Positions 60,467 through 64,000 of a stretch of 64,000 bases of DNA are shown here, piece by piece. The position numbers and the translations under genes were made by a program. The stretch is taken from contig JANYCZ010000004.1 in the NCBI GenBank assembly GCA_025360015.1, forward strand, positions 106,426-170,425. Direction: 5' to 3'. The notes beneath the pieces were generated by a model that did no database searches, was not told where the DNA came from, and was given only the letters and a program-made list of their open reading frames with translations. Each line of letters begins with the position of its first letter. Within the stretch, counting starts at the first letter, position 1. This DNA comes from Verrucomicrobiota bacterium. GTDB lineage: Bacteria; Verrucomicrobiota; Verrucomicrobiia; Verrucomicrobiales; Verrucomicrobiaceae.

Positions 60467-63234
60467 ACCATCGCAGGCGCGAAGCCATCCTTCTGTTTCT
60501 TCTTGAGCTTGCCCATGCGCACCATCTCCACATCAGCAGCCACCACCTTGTACTCAGGGCACAGCGTGTCGCCATCGCAGCCCTGACCGGTGACGTTGTT
60601 CACCATGGCATCCGGGAAGTGGAAGGTGGTGTAGAGGATGCCGGGCTTCACCTCATCGGTGACGCGGGCCTCCAGTTCCACCTCACCTCGGGCGCTGGAA
60701 AGGCGAGTGATGTCTCCGGTGCGGATGCCTTTGCGCTTGGCGTCCTCGGGATTGATGGAGAGCAGGTCCTGTGTGACGATGTCGCTGTTGCCCGTGCGGC
60801 GCGTCATGGTGCCGCAGTTGTAGTGTTCCAGAATGCGCCCCGTCGTGAGGATGAAGGGGAACTCCTGACCGTTGGTCTTCAGCTCGGTGGACTCCACCCA
60901 AGGAAAGAAATGGAAGTGTCCTTTGCCCCGGGTGAACTGCTCCTGATGCATGATCTGCGTGTCCACGCCGCCTTCTTTGACCGGCCACTGCTTGCCATTG
61001 ATGCCCAGGTTTTCCCACGTGGCCCCTTTGAAGAACGGCACGATCTGCGCGATCTCCGCCAGCACGCCATCGGGAGTGTAGTCCGCCTGCGGGAACCCGA
61101 AGCGCTGTAGCACTTCGCACATGATCTGGCCGTCCGGCTTGGTGCCAGCCAGCGGCTTCACAGCGGCGTTCACCTTCTGCATGCGGCGCTCCGCATTGGT
61201 GAACGTGCCACTCTTTTCCAGGAAGGAAGACGCAGGTAGAATGACATCCGCATACTTCGCGGTTTCCGTCATGAAAATCTCCTGCACCACGAGGAACTCC
61301 AGGCTCTCCATCGCATGCCGCACATGGTGCGCATCCGGATCCGTCTGCACCACATCCTCGCCCATGAGCCAAAGCGCCTTCAGCTTGCCTTCGACCGCAG
61401 CGTCAAACATCTCCGGGATTTTCCAGCCGGGCTCGCTCGGGCTCGGCACACCGTAGAAGTCGGCGTAGCGCTTCTGCACTTCCACGTCGGCCATTTCATA
61501 ATAACCGGCCCCCTGGTGCGGCTGGCAGCCCATGTCGGCAGCCCCCTGCACGTTGTTCTGCCCGCGCAGCGGATTCACCCCCACGCCCGGACGCCCAATG
61601 TTCCCAGTCATCATCGCCAGATTGGAAATGAGCATCACCGTTTTCGCACCCTGCTGGTGCTCGGTAACGCCCAGACCATGGAAGCTCATCGCAGCTTCAG
61701 CGGAGGCGTATTCGATGGCGGCGGCGCGCACGAGATCAATGCTGACACCGGTGATCTTTTGCAGCGCATCCAGATCGAGCGCACGCAGACCGGTTTCAAA
61801 CTCCTCCCAGTTCTCGCAGCGTTTCTTCACGAACTCCGTCTTTACCAGTCCGGCGTCGAGAATGCAGCGCGCGAACATGTTCAGCAGCGCCACGTTCGTG
61901 CCAGGGCGCAATTGCAGGTGATGCTTGGCATACGGCACGAGTTCGATCTTGCGCGGGTCGATCACGATGAGCGGCGTGCCCTTCATGATGTGCTGCTTCA
62001 GGCGCGCACCGGTGACAGGGTGGCCTTCCGTCGGGTTCGCACCGATGACCATGACGCAGCGCGTGTGCTCGATGTCCTCATACGAGTTCGTCGCAGCGCC
62101 GGTGCCAAAGCTCTTCTGCATGCCCCAGGCAGTCGGCGAATGGCAGACACGGGCGCAGCAGTCGATGTTGTTCGTGCCCATCACGCCACGGATGAACTTC
62201 TGCATGAGGTAGTTTTCCTCATTCGTGCAGCGTGCGGAGGAAATGCCCGCCACCGCCTGCCCGCCATGGTCGTTTTTGATGCGGCTCAGATTGGCGAAGA
62301 TGTGATCATACGCTTCCTCCCAGGTCGATTCCTTGAACTGCCCGTCCGGCTGCTTGATCAACGGCGTACGCAGGCGGTCCTTGTGATTGTAAAACTTGAA
62401 GGCAAAGCGGCCCTTCAGACAGGTGTGGGCGTGGTTCACCTCGGCATCCGCCGGGGCCTGAATGCTCAGCACGGCATCGCCCTTGGTGGCCACGTTGAGA
62501 TTGCAGCCCACGCCGCAGTAGGTGCAGATCGTGCGCGTCTTCTTCGTCGCCTCGATGGACTTGGAGAAAAATACATCGCTGATGGCCGAGGTCGGGCAGG
62601 CCTGGGCACAGGCCCCGCACGACACACACTCGGAGTCCGCAAACGATTCATCCAGTCCCTTGATGATCTTCGCATTGAAGCCACGACCATGCATGGAGAG
62701 CACATGCTGTCCTTGGATCTCATCGCAGGCACGCACGCAGCGCGAGCAGTTGATGCACTTCGAAAGCTCGGACGTCATGTAGGCATGCGAATGGTCCTTC
62801 TTGCGGTCCAGATGATTCGCCCCCGCCGGATAGCGCACTCCTCGGATACCCACCTTCGCCGCCACCGTTTGCAGCTCGCAGTTCCCGCTCACCTCGCAGG
62901 TCAGGCAGTCCAGGGGATGGTCCGTCAGCACCAGCTCCACGATGTTCTTGCGCAACTTCCGCACCTTCGGCGACTCCGTAAACACATGCATGCCCGCCGA
63001 CAAAGGAGTGTGACAGGAAGCCACCACGCGGCGCGGCCCATCAGGCTGCAAGGCGACCTCGACCGAGCACACCCGGCACGCCCCATACGGCTCAAGCTGC
63101 GGCGCATCACACAACGTCGGCACATGCCCGCGCCCGCGATGACGGTCGATAAAGTTCAGCAGCGTGTCGCCTTCATTGAATTGAAGGGCATCGCCATCAA
63201 TGAAAGCGGTGAGAGTGGAGAGATCCTTGACCAT
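60463..63234 (-). CDS. fdhA: Formate dehydrogenase alpha subunit, cysteine form
   Basis: A 923-residue protein. Residues 8-85 form a [2Fe-2S] domain (YGACRVCSVEV), followed by HPLDCLTCEVSGNCELQ and two ferredoxin sites (CINCSRCVRACDE and CVSCGACAQACP). The molybdopterin domain starts CTYCGVGCNLNVATKGDAV and carries CCARVCHSPTA. The final cysteine is where selenocysteine sits in E. coli FdhF, so this is the Cys form. It should oxidise formate in the cytoplasm. No NuoE/F-like partner is next to it, so the electron acceptor is unknown. Confidence 0.9.
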   Translation of the reverse strand: MVKDLSTLTAFIDGDALQFNEGDTLLNFIDRHRGRGHVPTLCDAPQLEPYGACRVCSVEVALQPDGPRRVVASCHTPLSAGMHVFTESPKVRKLRKNIVELVLTDHPLDCLTCEVSGNCELQTVAAKVGIRGVRYPAGANHLDRKKDHSHAYMTSELSKCINCSRCVRACDEIQGQHVLSMHGRGFNAKIIKGLDESFADSECVSCGACAQACPTSAISDVFFSKSIEATKKTRTICTYCGVGCNLNVATKGDAVLSIQAPADAEVNHAHTCLKGRFAFKFYNHKDRLRTPLIKQPDGQFKESTWEEAYDHIFANLSRIKNDHGGQAVAGISSARCTNEENYLMQKFIRGVMGTNNIDCCARVCHSPTAWGMQKSFGTGAATNSYEDIEHTRCVMVIGANPTEGHPVTGARLKQHIMKGTPLIVIDPRKIELVPYAKHHLQLRPGTNVALLNMFARCILDAGLVKTEFVKKRCENWEEFETGLRALDLDALQKITGVSIDLVRAAAIEYASAEAAMSFHGLGVTEHQQGAKTVMLISNLAMMTGNIGRPGVGVNPLRGQNNVQGAADMGCQPHQGAGYYEMADVEVQKRYADFYGVPSPSEPGWKIPEMFDAAVEGKLKALWLMGEDVVQTDPDAHHVRHAMESLEFLVVQEIFMTETAKYADVILPASSFLEKSGTFTNAERRMQKVNAAVKPLAGTKPDGQIMCEVLQRFGFPQADYTPDGVLAEIAQIVPFFKGATWENLGINGKQWPVKEGGVDTQIMHQEQFTRGKGHFHFFPWVESTELKTNGQEFPFILTTGRILEHYNCGTMTRRTGNSDIVTQDLLSINPEDAKRKGIRTGDITRLSSARGEVELEARVTDEVKPGILYTTFHFPDAMVNNVTGQGCDGDTLCPEYKVVAADVEMVRMGKLKKKQKDGFAPAMV

Positions 63235-63261
63235 AACTTTAGAGGGTAAATTTAGCGGATA

Positions 63262-63678
63262 TTACACTGGATGGGTCTCCACCGGAAGCACGGAGAGCAC
63301 AAAATCATAGATGCGGCGGGCGGCTGCGAGGGCCTCTTCAAATTCGGGTTGAGGTGGCTCTGCCGGCACATCTTCCATCGGATAGCGGAATCGTGTCGCA
63401 TAGGGCGTGACGATTTCTGCTTCATCCAGCCGTTGGTTAAATTCAGGCAGATGTTTCGCGGCCAGCTTGATCAACCGCTCCACATCGTGAGTCTTTTCGA
63501 TTACAACTCCCGCATGACAAAGATAAGCCTTCACAGCCTTCTCCGCAGCCGGCTGGCAATGATAGATGGCGGCATCCAACGGATCATTTTCTCCACTCGA
63601 AAGGCTTTTGGCGGCCTGCAAATCATGCGTGGCTTTGAACAGCCACGCCTGGACAAGCTTGATGTCAGTCTCCGCCAT
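63262..63678 (-). CDS. HEPN-domain protein
   Basis: The 138-residue protein has a HEPN fold with LFKATHDLQAAKSLSSGENDPLDAAIYHCQPAAEKAVKAYL and EKTHDVERLIKLA. This is the branch that pairs with an MNT nucleotidyltransferase. It lacks an RX4-6H RNase motif in the usual position, so toxicity by RNA cleavage is not certain. It is translated after the nucleotidyltransferase gene with a 14-base overlap and ends 27 bases before the formate dehydrogenase gene. Confidence 0.85.
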   Translation of the reverse strand: MAETDIKLVQAWLFKATHDLQAAKSLSSGENDPLDAAIYHCQPAAEKAVKAYLCHAGVVIEKTHDVERLIKLAAKHLPEFNQRLDEAEIVTPYATRFRYPMEDVPAEPPQPEFEEALAAARRIYDFVLSVLPVETHPV

Positions 63679-64000
63679 ACATCAACACCCCCTCCCTTGC
63701 GATTTTGTGCGACATGGAAGGGCGAACATCCTTGTAACGATCAAACGATGCCTTGGATTGAAGCAGTACATCCTTGGCCATTTCAATAGACCTCAGGCAA
63801 CGCCGGGCCTGACGAATGTGCTGAATGGAAGTAGCATCTTCATCCCTCACCAACACCATCAAATCCAAATCACTGTCCGCCGTCGGCTCTCCCCAGGCAT
63901 ATGAGCCGAAGAGCCACACCTGCTCCGGCTGAAACTCCGCCACCAGCAGCCGCGTCGCTTCCGCGATGACGGGCTGCGCCTTCTCGCGCAGCGAGTTGGC
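63665..64000 (-). CDS. MNT-type nucleotidyltransferase (5' end off the window)
   Basis: At least 111 residues are in the window, reading from the right edge. It has the nucleotidyltransferase motif FGSYAWGEPTADSDLDLMVLV (GSxxxG and SDxDL with the catalytic aspartates). HEPN/MNT pairs act as toxin-antitoxin units in which the MNT protein AMPylates or neutralises the HEPN protein. The frame stays open to base 64000; a GTG at 63943 is not the real start. Confidence 0.82.
   Translation of the reverse strand, partial: ANSLREKAQPVIAEATRLLVAEFQPEQVWLFGSYAWGEPTADSDLDLMVLVRDEDATSIQHIRQARRCLRSIEMAKDVLLQSKASFDRYKDVRPSMSHKIAREGVLMYGGD

Noticed and set aside
61315..63249. 644-codon plus-strand frame opposite formate dehydrogenase
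   Set aside because: Composition is His/Arg-rich noise and it is fully antisense to a gene with all expected iron-sulfur and molybdopterin motifs.

Overview
The window is about 64 kb of dense bacterial chromosome with two clipped genes at its ends. Gene content suggests a Verrucomicrobia member (Verrucomicrobiaceae/Prosthecobacter-like). The reasons are two Tat-exported periplasmic enzymes of the Gfo/Idh/MocA and TIM-barrel epimerase types, a GldA/F/G-like ABC system outside Bacteroidetes, and a four-helix-bundle (S23-type) gene with heptamer repeats. This taxonomic placement is inference. There is no rRNA, CRISPR array, prophage or transposase; one tRNA-Asp lies at 28.1 kb.

Region 1 (1-16.8 kb) is a nitrate assimilation locus, almost entirely on the minus strand. 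Read from the right it has a divergent LysR regulator, a cytosolic NrtA-like protein (possible NasS-type sensor), the nitrate ABC transporter NrtA-B-C-D and an outer-membrane porin that ends in a terminator. A second unit follows: the NarK transporter, a fused PP2C phosphatase/Ser-Thr kinase, a CysJ-like diflavin reductase, a NirA-type siroheme nitrite reductase, a fused DmsB-DmsC iron-sulfur/membrane-anchor protein and the start of a molybdopterin nitrate reductase. The two units carry the same promoter layout: a 15-bp dyad, exactly 49 bp, then a TGGCAC...GC element resembling a sigma-54 -24/-12 site. Two plus-strand cassettes interrupt the locus: a HicBA toxin-antitoxin pair, and a four-helix-bundle gene bracketed by inverted 32-bp arrays of a 7-bp repeat. 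A perfect solo copy of that array lies 10 kb away at the start codon of the DmsBC gene.

Region 2 (16.7-31.7 kb) holds a putative glycosylase-like protein, MgtE, a rhomboid protease, a PduO-type cobalamin adenosyltransferase, a GldA/F/G-like ABC operon with a DUF4340 protein, a TPR membrane protein, tRNA-Asp, and a housekeeping run pdxJ-acpS-coaD-yceD-rpmF closed by a strong terminator.

Region 3 (31.8-46.4 kb) holds a Tat-exported isomerase-like protein, mnmE, a WecA-like glycosyl-1-phosphate transferase overlapping an O-antigen-ligase-like protein, a GNAT protein, a PrsW-like protease, a cardiolipin synthase, a periplasmic rhodanese, and a ROK regulator divergent from an FMNH2-dependent monooxygenase and an oxidoreductase.

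Region 4 (46.4-55.0 kb) is a stress or defence-like island: a TetR regulator with an operator over its own start codon, an ECF42-type sigma factor, and a same-strand run of two YCII/DGPF, four VOC, three SRPBCC, one GyrI-like and one DoxX-like protein, with the remnant of a DUF899 gene among them.

Region 5 (55.1-64 kb) holds a Tat-exported oxidoreductase, an MFS permease, two lipoproteins, and a formate dehydrogenase alpha subunit (cysteine form) preceded by a HEPN/MNT pair cut by the right edge.
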